Positions 9,801 to 24,057 of a stretch of DNA of 64,000 nt are shown one piece after another. This DNA is from Methylobacterium currus. GTDB lineage: Bacteria > Pseudomonadota > Alphaproteobacteria > Rhizobiales > Beijerinckiaceae. Positions within the stretch are counted from its first letter, which is position 1; the number at the start of each line of letters is the position of its first letter. A program made the position numbers and the translations under genes. Below the pieces are notes generated by a model. It made no database searches. It worked only from the letters and a program-made list of their open reading frames with translations, and was not told the DNA's origin. The stretch spans positions 4,624,001-4,688,000 of the forward strand of contig NZ_CP028843.1 of NCBI RefSeq assembly GCF_003058325.1, read 5' to 3'.

Positions 9801-11751
9801 CATCAACTACCGCCGCTTCTTCGACGTGAACTCGCTCGCCGGCCTCAAGGTCGAGGACAGGCGGGTGTTCGAGGGCGCCCACGCGATGCTCTTTCGCCAG
9901 ATCCGCGAGGGACGGATCGACGGATTGCGCATCGACCACATCGACGGCCTCGCCGATCCGGCCGGCTACGCCCGCGCGCTCCAGGTGGCTCTCGGCCCCG
10001 GCTTCTACATCGTGGTGGAAAAAATCCTGGAGCCCGGCGAGAAGCTGCGGCCCTGGCCGATCGCCGGTACCACCGGCTACGACGTGCTCAACCAGATCGA
10101 CGGGCTGTTCGTCGACCAGGGGAAGCGCGAGGCGGTGGCAGGGCTCTATGCCGGGGCGACCGGCATGGACGAGCCCTATCCGTGGCTCCTGCGCAACGTG
10201 AAGGGCGAGATCCTGGAGACCAGCTTCGCCAGCGAGCTGGAAGTCCTGACCTCGGACCTGAAGCAGGTGGCCGACGCCGACCGGCGCACCCGGGACTTCT
10301 CGGTCAACGCCCTGCGTCAGGCCCTGTCGGAGATCATCGCCCGCTTCCCGGTCTATCGCAGCTACCTGTCCCAGGATCTGGACGAGAACGAGATCGAGCC
10401 GGAAGACCTGAAGCTGATCGGCGACACGGTCCGCAAGGCCAAGCGCCGCTCCAGCCTGCCCGACCGCTCGGTGCACGACTTTGCCGAGCGGGTGTTGCTG
10501 GGGCGCCTCGACACCGAGGGGCCGGGCCGTCCCGACCCCGAGGTGGTGCGCCGCTTCCGCCGCCGGTTCCAGCAGCTCACCGGCCCGGTGATGGCCAAGA
10601 GCCTGGAGGACACGCTGTTCTACCGCTTCGTCGAGCTTCTGGCGCTCAACGAGGTCGGGGGCGATCCGGGCGAGTACGGGCTGACGGCGGAGCATTTCCA
10701 CGCGCTCCAGGCCGCCCGTGCCCGGGACTGGCCGAACGCGATGATCACCACGGCCACCCACGACACCAAGCGCGGCGAGGATGCCCGCACCCGGCTGCTG
10801 GCGCTCTCCGAGATCCCGCAGGAATGGGCGCAAGCCTGGGACGTGTGGGGCCGGCTGGTGGCGCCCCACCTCTCCGAGGTCGAGGGCGAGGCGGCGCCCG
10901 ACGCCAACGACCAGTGGATGTTCCTGCAGGCCATCCTCGGCGCCTGGCCGCTGGAGCTGCTGACGGACTCTCCGAATCCGAAGGACGTCGAGGATTTCCG
11001 CAAGCGGCTCGGCGCCTATGCCGAGAAGGCGATGCGCGAGGGCAAGCGGCGGTCGAGCTGGGTCAATGTCGACGAGGCCTATGAGGGCGCGGTCTCCAGG
11101 CTGTTCGACGCCCTGGTGGCGCCAGGATCGGACTTCCTCAAGGACTTCCGGCCCTTCGCCGAAAGGCTGGCGCGGGTCGGCATGGTGACGGGCCTCGCCC
11201 GGTCGGCACTCAAATGCACCCTGCCGGGCCTGCCCGACATCTACCAGGGCACGGAGTTCTGGGACTTCTCGTTCGTCGATCCCGACAACCGCCGCCCGGT
11301 CGACTATGCCGAGCGCGAGGCGGCGCTCGGGCAGGACGTGGCGCTCGAAGCCCTGCTTGCCGCCTGGCCGGACGGGCGGATCAAGCAGGCGGTCCTGGCC
11401 CGTCTGCTGGCCGACCGCGCCGCTCATCCCGGCTTCTACGCCGAGGCCGACTACGCCCCGGTCGCGGCGGAGGGGCAGGGGGCGGAGCGCGTCGTCGCCT
11501 TCCTGCGCCAGGACGCGACCGTGGGCTCCGAAGCCGGCGACCTCCTGGTGGCGGTGCCCCGCCGGGTCGCCGCCGAGGACGCCCTCAACCTCGCGGGCGC
11601 CTTCGCCGGAACGAGCCTGCCGGTGCCGGAGGGCAGCGTCTGGCGCGACCTGGTGACGGGCGACGAGGTCCGCGCCGAGGGCGGGCGCCTGAGCGTCGAG
11701 CGACTCTTCGCGCGCCTCCCCCTGGCGGTTCTGCGTCTCTCCGCCAGTTGA
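6829..11751 (+). CDS. Fused 4-alpha-glucanotransferase / malto-oligosyltrehalose synthase (MalQ-TreY)
   Basis: A 1640-residue two-enzyme polypeptide. Residues about 1-690 are a GH77 amylomaltase (MalQ), which rearranges alpha-1,4-glucans. Its motifs include GLRSQDNLGIGTYAD, nucleophile Asp in IRIDHAFQ (462), Glu in LVIAEDLGTAP and TTHDLPTFVGWW. From about 711 (ATYRLQFHKDF) to the end is TreY (GH13), which converts the reducing end of maltodextrin to a trehalose unit. It shows DIVPNHMG, nucleophile Asp in LRIDHIDGL (1036), Glu in VVEKILEPGE and TATHDTKRGED. An Ala/Gly/Pro-rich linker (about 690-710) joins them. Both halves have complete catalytic triads. Coupling MalQ to TreY could supply longer maltodextrins directly to trehalose production. 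GAGG precedes the ATG. A perfect hairpin follows the stop. Confidence 0.95.
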   Translation: MAVTEDVVARLADEAGIAADYTDAFGRRVETPLAVRQGLLAALGLPAGTDAEAQASLDRIRSLRHGLVPPLVPVEARRGARVPVRPGGASGTVSWRVTDERGTARDGRVALTAETDAIELPPLTPGYHRLTVSLGDQRAEATVIAAPQRCWRPRALGDEGARDWGLAAQLYGLRSQDNLGIGTYADAGRAAADAGARGAAFLGLSPVHALFSTDRQKVSPYSPSSRLFLETLYIDPASLPGLAGSRAERLLKDAAPEIARLRDASLVDHAGVWQVLSPVLEALWQDSPARAGRDTEFLTFRAAGGETLEAHATFEALAEHFSKEGAHWLGDWPEAYRRNGTPEVMAFADEHQERVAYHAWLQFLADRQLARAAAQGLASGMRLGLYRDLAVGADRGGSEIWSHPERFAAGLSIGAPPDILAPNGQDWGLPPFDPLELERDGLAAFRALVQANMRHAGAIRIDHAFQLARLFLIPVGGGAKGGAYVAMPFEAMLAVLRLESHRAKCLVIAEDLGTAPAGFSDALMQAGILSYRILSFERGEGGAFKRPAEYPRDALCAITTHDLPTFVGWWRGVDTELRQSLGLYDAERAGAEREERVHERRRLAEALNQEGLIPTSEVPAEPPFEAAVRFLARAPSVLTAVQYEDILGEVSQANMPGVTEGYPNWRRKLDRDLDAIAAPGGPLAKLASSLAAEERGPRSGAARLASPPPRATYRLQFHKDFTFDHAAKIVPYLAKLGISHVYASPIHKARPGSMHGYDIVDHREINPELGGEEAFVRFSDTLKAHGLKFLLDIVPNHMGVGGADNPWWLSVLEWGALSSAADAFDIDWGRLGARNKLVVPFLGDRYGEALEKGDLKLAFDPEEGGFSVWHFEHRFPVNPLSYPIILDRALAALPVVGDEYSAEVLSISERLRRMGDETSPERQAAFPEEAEGLKRRLAHAVAASSDLKAAVDRAVTLVNGFKGHPDSFGALHRILEAQAYRLAHWRVAASDINYRRFFDVNSLAGLKVEDRRVFEGAHAMLFRQIREGRIDGLRIDHIDGLADPAGYARALQVALGPGFYIVVEKILEPGEKLRPWPIAGTTGYDVLNQIDGLFVDQGKREAVAGLYAGATGMDEPYPWLLRNVKGEILETSFASELEVLTSDLKQVADADRRTRDFSVNALRQALSEIIARFPVYRSYLSQDLDENEIEPEDLKLIGDTVRKAKRRSSLPDRSVHDFAERVLLGRLDTEGPGRPDPEVVRRFRRRFQQLTGPVMAKSLEDTLFYRFVELLALNEVGGDPGEYGLTAEHFHALQAARARDWPNAMITTATHDTKRGEDARTRLLALSEIPQEWAQAWDVWGRLVAPHLSEVEGEAAPDANDQWMFLQAILGAWPLELLTDSPNPKDVEDFRKRLGAYAEKAMREGKRRSSWVNVDEAYEGAVSRLFDALVAPGSDFLKDFRPFAERLARVGMVTGLARSALKCTLPGLPDIYQGTEFWDFSFVDPDNRRPVDYAEREAALGQDVALEALLAAWPDGRIKQAVLARLLADRAAHPGFYAEADYAPVAAEGQGAERVVAFLRQDATVGSEAGDLLVAVPRRVAAEDALNLAGAFAGTSLPVPEGSVWRDLVTGDEVRAEGGRLSVERLFARLPLAVLRLSAS

Positions 11752-11758
11752 GACCCCG

Positions 11759-11782
11759 GTGCGGGGCCCTCGGGCCCCGCAC
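11759..11782. terminator. Perfect 24-bp palindrome between malQ-treY and glgE
   Basis: GTGCGGGGCCC (11759-11769) pairs perfectly with GGGCCCCGCAC (11772-11782) around a 2-nt centre, starting eight bases after the malQ-treY stop. No T tract follows, so it may be an mRNA-stabilising or attenuating hairpin rather than a full terminator. A similar hairpin occupies the next gap (15251-15276). Confidence 0.6.
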
Positions 11783-11834
11783 CCACGACACGCCCCCGTG
11801 ACACGATCGAGAACGAGCAGGCAGGATCGGGCCG

Positions 11835-15242
<3,408 letters not shown>

Positions 15243-15250
15243 TTTCGTCC

Positions 15251-15276
15251 GTCCGGTGCGGTCCCCCGCACCGGAC
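15251..15276. terminator. Perfect 11-bp hairpin between glgE and treS-mak
   Basis: GTCCGGTGCGG (15251-15261) and CCGCACCGGAC (15266-15276) form a perfect stem with a TCCC loop, eight bases after the glgE stop. No T tract follows. The core CGGTGCGG resembles the hairpin after malQ-treY. A short direct repeat TTGAGCCCAAG (15311-15321 and 15326-15336) lies further down the same gap. Confidence 0.55.
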
Positions 15277-15392
15277 ATCTCGGCCCCCGAACTCTCCCCG
15301 GCGCCCCGCGTTGAGCCCAAGCCACTTGAGCCCAAGTCCCGCGACACCCGCCAACCCGGCGCCACGACCCGATCGAATGAGGCTCTGACGCG

Positions 15393-18300
15393 ATGATCGA
15401 TCGCAGCGATCCGCAATGGTACCGTGACGCCATCATCTACCAGGTGCACGTCAAGTCCTTCTTCGACGCGAACAACGACGGCATCGGCGACTTCGACGGC
15501 CTGACCGCGAAGCTGGACTATATCCGCGACCTCGGCGTCACGGCGATCTGGCTGATGCCGTTCTATCCCTCGCCTTTGCGCGACGACGGCTACGACATCG
15601 CCGATTACCGCGACATCAACCCGTCCTACGGCACGATGGACCAGTTCCGCACCTTCGTGGACGAGGCCCATGCCCGCGGCCTGCGGGTCATCACCGAGCT
15701 CGTCATCAACCACACCTCGGACCAGCATCCCTGGTTCCAGCAGGCCCGCAACGCCCCGAAGGATTCGGAGTGGCGCGACTTCTACGTCTGGTCGGACACC
15801 GACGAGAAGTACACCGACACCCGCATCATCTTTCTCGACACCGAGGCCTCGAACTGGACCTGGGATCCGGTCGCCAAGGCGTATTACTGGCATCGCTTCT
15901 ACTCGCACCAGCCCGACCTGAACTTCGACAACCCGAAGGTTCTCGAGGCGGTGATCGAGGTGATGCGGTACTGGCTCGACATGGGGGTGGACGGGTTGCG
16001 CCTCGACGCGATCCCCTACCTGATCGAGCGCGACGGCACGAACTGCGAGAATCTCCCTGAGACCCACACGGTCATCAAGAAGATCCGCGCCGCCCTCGAC
16101 GAGTCCTATCCCGACCGGATGCTGCTCGCCGAGGCCAACCAGTGGCCGGAGGAGACCGCGCAGTATTTCGGCGAGGGCGACGAATGCCACATGGCGTTCC
16201 ACTTCCCGCTGATGCCGCGGATGTACATGGCGATCGCGCAGGAGGACCGGCACCCGATCACCGACATCATGCGGCAGACGCCGGAGATCCCGGAGGGCTG
16301 CCAATGGGCGATCTTCCTGCGCAACCATGACGAGCTGACGCTCGAGATGGTGACCGACAAGGAGCGCGACTACCTCTGGAGCTTCTACGCCGCCGACCGG
16401 CGCGCCCGCATCAATCTCGGCATCCGCCGCCGCCTCGCGCCCCTGCTCGAGAACGACCGGCGCAAGATCGAGCTGATGAAGTTCCTGGTCCTCTCGATGC
16501 CCGGCACCCCGGTGCTGTACTATGGCGACGAGATCGGCATGGGCGACAACATCTATCTCGGCGACCGCGACGGCGTGCGCACGCCGATGCAATGGTCGCC
16601 GGACCGCAACGGCGGCTTCTCGCGCTCCGACCCGGCCCGCCTGTTCCTGCCGACGATCCAGGACCCGATCTACGGCTTCGACGCGGTCAACGTCGAGGCG
16701 CAGACCCGCGCCCAGACCAGCCTGCTCAACTGGACCCGGCGGATGATCGCGATCCGCAACAACCACGTCTCGCTCGGGCGCGGGGGCCTGCGCTTCCTCT
16801 ATCCGGACAACCGCAAGGTGCTCGCCTGGATCCGCGAGCACGACAACGAGCGGGTGCTCTGCGTCGCCAACCTGTCGCGGGCGCCGCAGGCGGTGCAGCT
16901 CGACCTGTCGGACCTGCGCACGGCGGTGCCGGTCGAGCTGACCGGCGGCACCTCGTTCCCGCCGATCGGCGACCTGCCGTACCTTTTGACCATGCCGGCC
17001 TACGGCTTCTACTGGTTCTCGCTCTCGACCGCGAATGCCGGCACGATGGGCCCGAGCCCGGAAGCGCCGGAGCTGTTCACGCTGGTGCTGACCGGCGGCG
17101 TCGAGACCCTGATGCGGGGCCGGGAGCGCCAGGCCTTCGAGCGCACCGTGGCGCCGCGCTTCATCGGCTCGCGGCGCTGGTTCGGCGCCAAGGGCACCCG
17201 CATCCGCGGGGTCGAGGTGGTCGACAGCGCGATCCTGCCGAGCTTGAGCGGCACCGGCGGCTTCCTCCTGCCGCGCATCGCGGTCTCGCTGGCCAGCGGT
17301 GAGACCCAGGACTACTTCGTGCCGCTCGCGGTCGACGAGGGCCGCGAGGACGAGTCGCTGATGGACCACGCGGTCGCCCGGGTGCGCCGCGGGCCGCGGA
17401 TGGGCCTCCTCTACGGCGCCGCCTCCTCGGTCGACTTCGCCCTCGCGATGGTCGACGCGATCCGCAACAATCGCGAGATCGCGTCCGAGAAGGGCAGCAT
17501 CCGCTTCCAGGCGACCTCGCTGTTCGACCCCGAGCTGGACCTTGACCCGGCCGACATCCGCCGGCTCTCGGCGGAGCAGAGCAACACCTCGATCGCTTTC
17601 GGCTCGCGGCTGATGCTCAAGCTGCTGCGCCGGCTCCAGCCAGGCAGCCATCCGGAGGTCGAGGTCGGCCGCTTCCTCACCGAGGAAGCCGGGTTCAAGA
17701 ACACGCCGGCGCTGCTGGGCGTGGTCGAGCATGTCGGGCCGGACGGCACCGCGACGGCGCTCGGCCTGCTCCAGGCCTTCGTGCGCAACCAGGGCGATGC
17801 CTGGACCCTGATGCTCGAATACCTGCGGCGCGACCTCGACACGATCGTGCTGGTGCCCGAGAGCGAGGCGCACTCCCCGGAAGAGACCTTCGCCACGCAT
17901 CTGCGCTGGGCCGGGCTGCTCGGCCAGCGCACCGCCGAGATGCACAAGGCGCTCGCCACCGAGACCGACGACCCAGCCTTCGCGGCCGAGCCGTTCACGG
18001 GCGAGGATCTGTCGGCGCTCGCCGCCGACACGCGGCGCCAGGCCGAGAAGGCCCTGCGGGCCTGCGCCTCGCTCGGCTTCACGGCTCCCGAGAGCGCCCA
18101 GGAGGCGGCCGCCGCGATCGTCGCCGCCAAGGCGGAGATCGAGGCGCTGATCGCCTCCCTGAGCCGGGGCGCTCCGCAAGGCGCCCACCGCACCCGCATC
18201 CACGGCGACTATCATCTCGGCCAGGTGCTCGCCTCGCAGGACGACCTCATCATCGTCGATTTCGAGGGCGAGCCGTCGCGGCCGGTGGACGAGCGCCGGG

Positions 18301-18656
18301 CGAAGTCGACGCCCCTGCGCGACGTCGCCGGCATCCTGCGCTCGTTCGCCTATGGCGGCGAGACCGTGACCCGCGAGGTCTCCTCGCGCTTCGCCGAGGC
18401 CGGCGAGCGGGCGAAGACCGCCGTCGCCGCCTGGCGCCAGATGGTGAGCGGGGCCTTCCTGGAGGCCTATGCCGCAACGGTGCAGGGCAGCCGCGCCGCC
18501 GTCACCGACGAGGCCACCCACGACCGCCTGCTGCGGCTCTGCCTGCTGCAGAAGGCACTCTACGAGATCGATTACGAGGCCAACAACCGCCCGGACTGGA
18601 TCGAGATTCCGGCCCGCGGCGTGCTGGCCATCCTGGCCGACCAGAAAGGGGCGTGA
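15393..18656 (+). CDS. treS: Trehalose synthase / maltokinase fusion (TreS-Mak)
   Basis: Bifunctional 1087-residue enzyme. Residues 1-550 are TreS (GH13_16), which interconverts trehalose and maltose. They contain QVHVKSFFDANNDGIGDF, nucleophile Asp205 in GLRLDAIP, Glu in LLAEANQWPE and FLRNHDELTLEM. Residues about 560-1087 are a maltokinase (Pep2/Mak), which makes maltose 1-phosphate for GlgE. This half has the kinase-like motif IHGDYHLGQV near 937 and VDFEGEPSRP further on. Joining the two channels trehalose into maltose 1-phosphate; this fusion is known in several bacteria. It begins 150 bases after glgE and ends three bases before glgB, consistent with one GlgE-pathway operon. Confidence 0.96.
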   Translation: MIDRSDPQWYRDAIIYQVHVKSFFDANNDGIGDFDGLTAKLDYIRDLGVTAIWLMPFYPSPLRDDGYDIADYRDINPSYGTMDQFRTFVDEAHARGLRVITELVINHTSDQHPWFQQARNAPKDSEWRDFYVWSDTDEKYTDTRIIFLDTEASNWTWDPVAKAYYWHRFYSHQPDLNFDNPKVLEAVIEVMRYWLDMGVDGLRLDAIPYLIERDGTNCENLPETHTVIKKIRAALDESYPDRMLLAEANQWPEETAQYFGEGDECHMAFHFPLMPRMYMAIAQEDRHPITDIMRQTPEIPEGCQWAIFLRNHDELTLEMVTDKERDYLWSFYAADRRARINLGIRRRLAPLLENDRRKIELMKFLVLSMPGTPVLYYGDEIGMGDNIYLGDRDGVRTPMQWSPDRNGGFSRSDPARLFLPTIQDPIYGFDAVNVEAQTRAQTSLLNWTRRMIAIRNNHVSLGRGGLRFLYPDNRKVLAWIREHDNERVLCVANLSRAPQAVQLDLSDLRTAVPVELTGGTSFPPIGDLPYLLTMPAYGFYWFSLSTANAGTMGPSPEAPELFTLVLTGGVETLMRGRERQAFERTVAPRFIGSRRWFGAKGTRIRGVEVVDSAILPSLSGTGGFLLPRIAVSLASGETQDYFVPLAVDEGREDESLMDHAVARVRRGPRMGLLYGAASSVDFALAMVDAIRNNREIASEKGSIRFQATSLFDPELDLDPADIRRLSAEQSNTSIAFGSRLMLKLLRRLQPGSHPEVEVGRFLTEEAGFKNTPALLGVVEHVGPDGTATALGLLQAFVRNQGDAWTLMLEYLRRDLDTIVLVPESEAHSPEETFATHLRWAGLLGQRTAEMHKALATETDDPAFAAEPFTGEDLSALAADTRRQAEKALRACASLGFTAPESAQEAAAAIVAAKAEIEALIASLSRGAPQGAHRTRIHGDYHLGQVLASQDDLIIVDFEGEPSRPVDERRAKSTPLRDVAGILRSFAYGGETVTREVSSRFAEAGERAKTAVAAWRQMVSGAFLEAYAATVQGSRAAVTDEATHDRLLRLCLLQKALYEIDYEANNRPDWIEIPARGVLAILADQKGA

Positions 18657-18659
18657 CCC

Positions 18660-21179
<2,520 letters not shown>

Positions 21180-21298
21180 CGGCCCCATGGCCGGCACGGC
21201 CCGGAATGGCCGCGCCGGTTCTCGATCGCTCCGGCTTGCGCCGGGGCGCGCCTCTTGCGAAGCGTTGCGCCTCGAATCCCTCCGGTTGAGGCCTCCGC

Positions 21299-22507
21299 AT
21301 GACCGTCCCGCCCCTGCCCGATACGATGCCGCCGGTGAGCCGCGAAGCGGCCGGGGTGCTGCCGAGCGGCATCGGCGAGCTCGTGGCCTACGGCGTCGAG
21401 CGGCCGGGCCTGATCCCGCTCTGGGTCGGGGAGGGCGACCGGCCGACGCCGGCCTTCATCGGCGAGGCGGCGCAGCGGGCTCTTCGCGATGGCGCGACCT
21501 TCTACACCCGGATGCTCGGCATCCCGCCCCTGCGCGAGGCCCTGGCGGAGTACGTCACGCGGCTCTACGGCGATCCCGTCGGGCCGGGGCGGTTCTTCGT
21601 GACGGTGGGGGGCATGCACGCCTTCCACACCGCGATCCGCATCGCCGCCGAGCCCGGCGACGAGGTCGTGCTGCCGACCCCGACCTGGTCGAACTTCTTC
21701 GGCGCGGTCGCGATGCAGGGTGCGCGGCCCGTCCCCGTGCCGATGCAGTTCGATGCGGCGGCCGGCTGGAGCCTCGACATCGCCCGGATCGCGGCGGCGA
21801 TCACCCCGCGCACCCGCGCCATCGTGCTGAACACCCCGGCGAACCCGACCGGCTGGGTCGCGACGAAGGGAGACCTCGAGGCGGTTCTGGCGATCGCCCG
21901 GCAGCATCGGCTCTGGATCGTCGCCGACGAGATCTACGGCCGGTTCTGCTTCGATCCGGCGCACGAGGGTTTAGGCCGGGCGCCGTCGATCCGCGACGTC
22001 TGGCAGCCCGAGGACCGCGACCGGGTGCTGTTCGTCCAGACCTTCTCCAAGAACTGGGCGATGACCGGCTGGCGGGTCGGCTGGTTGGAGGGGCCCGAAT
22101 CGATCGGGCGGATCGTCGACGGGCTCGTCCTCTACGGCACGTCCGGCGTCGCCACCTTCCTCCAGCACGCCGCCGTCACGGCGATCCGGGAGGGCGAGGC
22201 GCTGGTGGCCGAGCAGGTGGCGCAGGCCCGGGCCGGCCGCGAGATCGTCTGCGGTGCCCTGGGTGCCGTGCCGGGCGTCGAGCTGCCCGCGCCGCCCGGC
22301 GCCTTCTACGCCTTCCCGAGGGTGCCGGGCGAGCCGGACGACGTCCGCCTCGCCAAGCGCCTCGTCGACGAGGCCGCTATCGGCCTCGCCCCCGGCTCGG
22401 CCTTCGGGCCCGGAGGCGAGGGATTCTTGCGGCTGTGCTTCGCCCGTTCCGCGGCAGACCTCACCGAAGCGATGCGGCGGATGGTGCCGGTGCTGAGCGA
22501 GCGGTAA
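21299..22507 (+). CDS. PLP-dependent aminotransferase, class I/II
   Basis: Fold-type I aminotransferase of 402 residues, related to the aspartate/aromatic or methionine transaminase group; the amino-acid substrate cannot be read from sequence. The PLP-binding Lys is in TFSKNWAMTGWRVGW (about residue 251). LNTPANPTGW, VADEIYG and the C-terminal FLRLCFA (substrate-carboxylate Arg) are the standard motifs. It follows glgB by 119 bases in the same direction but has no obvious link to glucan metabolism. A TCATCCCGGG palindrome lies just after the stop. Confidence 0.88.
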   Translation: MTVPPLPDTMPPVSREAAGVLPSGIGELVAYGVERPGLIPLWVGEGDRPTPAFIGEAAQRALRDGATFYTRMLGIPPLREALAEYVTRLYGDPVGPGRFFVTVGGMHAFHTAIRIAAEPGDEVVLPTPTWSNFFGAVAMQGARPVPVPMQFDAAAGWSLDIARIAAAITPRTRAIVLNTPANPTGWVATKGDLEAVLAIARQHRLWIVADEIYGRFCFDPAHEGLGRAPSIRDVWQPEDRDRVLFVQTFSKNWAMTGWRVGWLEGPESIGRIVDGLVLYGTSGVATFLQHAAVTAIREGEALVAEQVAQARAGREIVCGALGAVPGVELPAPPGAFYAFPRVPGEPDDVRLAKRLVDEAAIGLAPGSAFGPGGEGFLRLCFARSAADLTEAMRRMVPVLSER

Positions 22508-22532
22508 GCACGTCCCGTCTGCACCTCTCTTC

Positions 22533-22569
22533 CGTCATCCCGGGTTCCGCGGCGCGGCCCCGGATGACG
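22533..22569. repeat. TCATCCCGGG palindromic intergenic repeat, copy A
   Basis: CCGTCATCCCGGG at 22533 is mirrored by CCCCGGATGACGG ending at 22570, around a GC-rich centre. It lies between convergent genes (aminotransferase and phnA-like). It is one of four related palindromes in the window (also 29281, 49639 and 57363), all between genes. Confidence 0.7.
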
Positions 22570-22585
22570 GGGAGGGTGGCCCAAC

Positions 22586-22882
22586 TCACCGCTTGCGCAC
22601 GAATTCCGTGCGCAGCACCAAGCCCTTGATCGTGTCGTGGCGGCAATCGACCTCGTCGTCGTTGTCGGTGAGGCGGATCGAGCGGATCACCGTGCCCTGC
22701 TTGAGGGTCTGGTTGGCGCCCTTGACCTTCAGGTCCTTGATCAGGGTGACGGAATCGCCGTCGCTCAGGAGGTTGCCGGAGGCGTCGCGCACCTCCCGGG
22801 TCGCGGCGGCCTTCATCTCGCCGGCGGGGCGCCACTCGCCCGTCGCCTCGTCATACACGTAATCGTCGTCGGCAGCCGTCAC
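22586..22882 (-). CDS. PhnA-domain protein (YjdM-like, no zinc ribbon)
   Basis: A 98-residue protein whose residues about 30-98 match the PhnA C-terminal domain (VRDASGNLLSDGDSVTLIKD, LKVKGANQTLKQGTVI, IKGLVLRTEFVRK). E. coli PhnA/YjdM has an N-terminal zinc ribbon. Here that part is replaced by an acidic/aromatic stretch (DDDYVYDEATGEWRPA) with no cysteine pair. Despite the historical name, the family has no proven role in phosphonate use. It is encoded on the minus strand just downstream of the cation transporter, 66 bases apart and in the same direction, so they may share a transcript. Confidence 0.85.
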   Translation of the reverse strand: MTAADDDYVYDEATGEWRPAGEMKAAATREVRDASGNLLSDGDSVTLIKDLKVKGANQTLKQGTVIRSIRLTDNDDEVDCRHDTIKGLVLRTEFVRKR

Positions 22883-22948
22883 GCGCGTTCGTCCTCCGTT
22901 GCGTGGGCGTTGTCGCCGCTGTGAGCCGCCTGCCGCAAGGGCCGGTCC

Positions 22949-23836
22949 TCAGATAACCGGTAAGCCGCGCTGCTTGGCCTCCTCGGCAGGCTCGACGTGG
23001 ATCGTCACCACGGCGCCCTCCACCGCGCCTTCGATCGCCGCCTCGAGCCGGTCGCAGATCGCGTGCGACTCCGCCACCGTCATCTCCCCCGGCACCACGA
23101 GGTGGAAGTCGATGAAGGTGACCTGGCCGGCGTGGCGGGTGCGCACGTCGTGGGCCTCCAGCGCGCCTTCGCCGTGCTCGGAGATCAGCCGGCGGATCTG
23201 CGTCACCATCTCGGTCGGCGCCGCTTGGTCCATCAGGCCGCTGACCGAGTCGCGCACCATGGCGCCGCCCGACCACAGGATGTTGAGCGCCACCACCACG
23301 GCGATGACCGGATCGAGGATCATCCAGCCGGTCGCGGTGGCGAGCCCCAGGCCGATCAGCACGCCGCCGGAGGTGAACACGTCGGCCAGCACGTGCTTGC
23401 CGTCCGCCACCAGGGCCGGGGAGCGCCAGTCGCGACCGCGCCTGACCAGCATCATGCCCCAGACCAGGTTGATCACCGTCGCCAGGCCGTTCACCGCCAC
23501 GCCAAGAAGCGGCGCGTCGAGGGCCTTGGGGGCCTGGAGCGCGTCGTAGGCGTCCCGCAGGATCATCACGGCGGCGACGATGATCAGCGCGCCCTCGATC
23601 ACCGCCGAGAAGTACTCGGCCTTGTGATGGCCGTAAGGGTGGTTCTGGTCGGCCGGCTGCGCGGCGACGCGCAGGGCCACGAAGGCGGTCATCGCCGCCA
23701 CGACGTTGATGATGCTCTCGAGGGCGTCCGAATAGAGCGCGAGGCTCCCGGTGATCCACCAGGCGCCGAACTTGAGGGCGAGCACCAGGAGGCCGACCCC
23801 GGCGCTGGCGAGGGCGGCGGCTTGCGCACGTTCCAT
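22949..23836 (-). CDS. Cation diffusion facilitator (CDF) metal transporter
   Basis: Inner-membrane proton-coupled exporter of divalent metals (Zn, Fe, Mn or Co; not resolvable here). The 295-residue protein has six predicted membrane helices. Metal-site residues are in YSDALES (helix 2) and ADGKHVLADVFTSGG (helix 5), with the signature HPYGHHKAEYFSAV. A cytoplasmic ferredoxin-like domain follows (from about residue 205), ending in HVEP. The ATG at 23836 was chosen because the upstream in-frame extension is Arg/Pro-rich and not conserved-looking. It is divergent from the Gre-like gene. Confidence 0.93.
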   Translation of the reverse strand: MERAQAAALASAGVGLLVLALKFGAWWITGSLALYSDALESIINVVAAMTAFVALRVAAQPADQNHPYGHHKAEYFSAVIEGALIIVAAVMILRDAYDALQAPKALDAPLLGVAVNGLATVINLVWGMMLVRRGRDWRSPALVADGKHVLADVFTSGGVLIGLGLATATGWMILDPVIAVVVALNILWSGGAMVRDSVSGLMDQAAPTEMVTQIRRLISEHGEGALEAHDVRTRHAGQVTFIDFHLVVPGEMTVAESHAICDRLEAAIEGAVEGAVVTIHVEPAEEAKQRGLPVI

Positions 23837-24057
23837 GACGATGTTCCGAAAGTGGTCGTGGCCGCGTCGCGGGAGGGGCCCGGTGCGGCGCGGCGCCGCT
23901 CCCTTAAGGCGACATCGGCCGGAAGGCCACGGCACAGGTCATAGCCCGGGCTAAATGCGTCTCACCGCATCCCCGCCGATGTTCAGGCGCATCCCTGGAC
24001 GCAGCCGGCGCGGGCAAAGCGCGGAACCTTGGCGTGGGCCCGCGCATTGCCTGTTTC

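Noticed and set aside
6736-11427. A 1563-codon minus-strand open frame opposite malQ-treY
   Set aside because: Same reason: composition and lack of domains mark it as the shadow of the fused enzyme gene.
15311-15336. Direct repeat TTGAGCCCAAG upstream of treS
   Set aside because: Only two short copies, with no dyad symmetry or link to a regulator; treated as chance or minor slippage.
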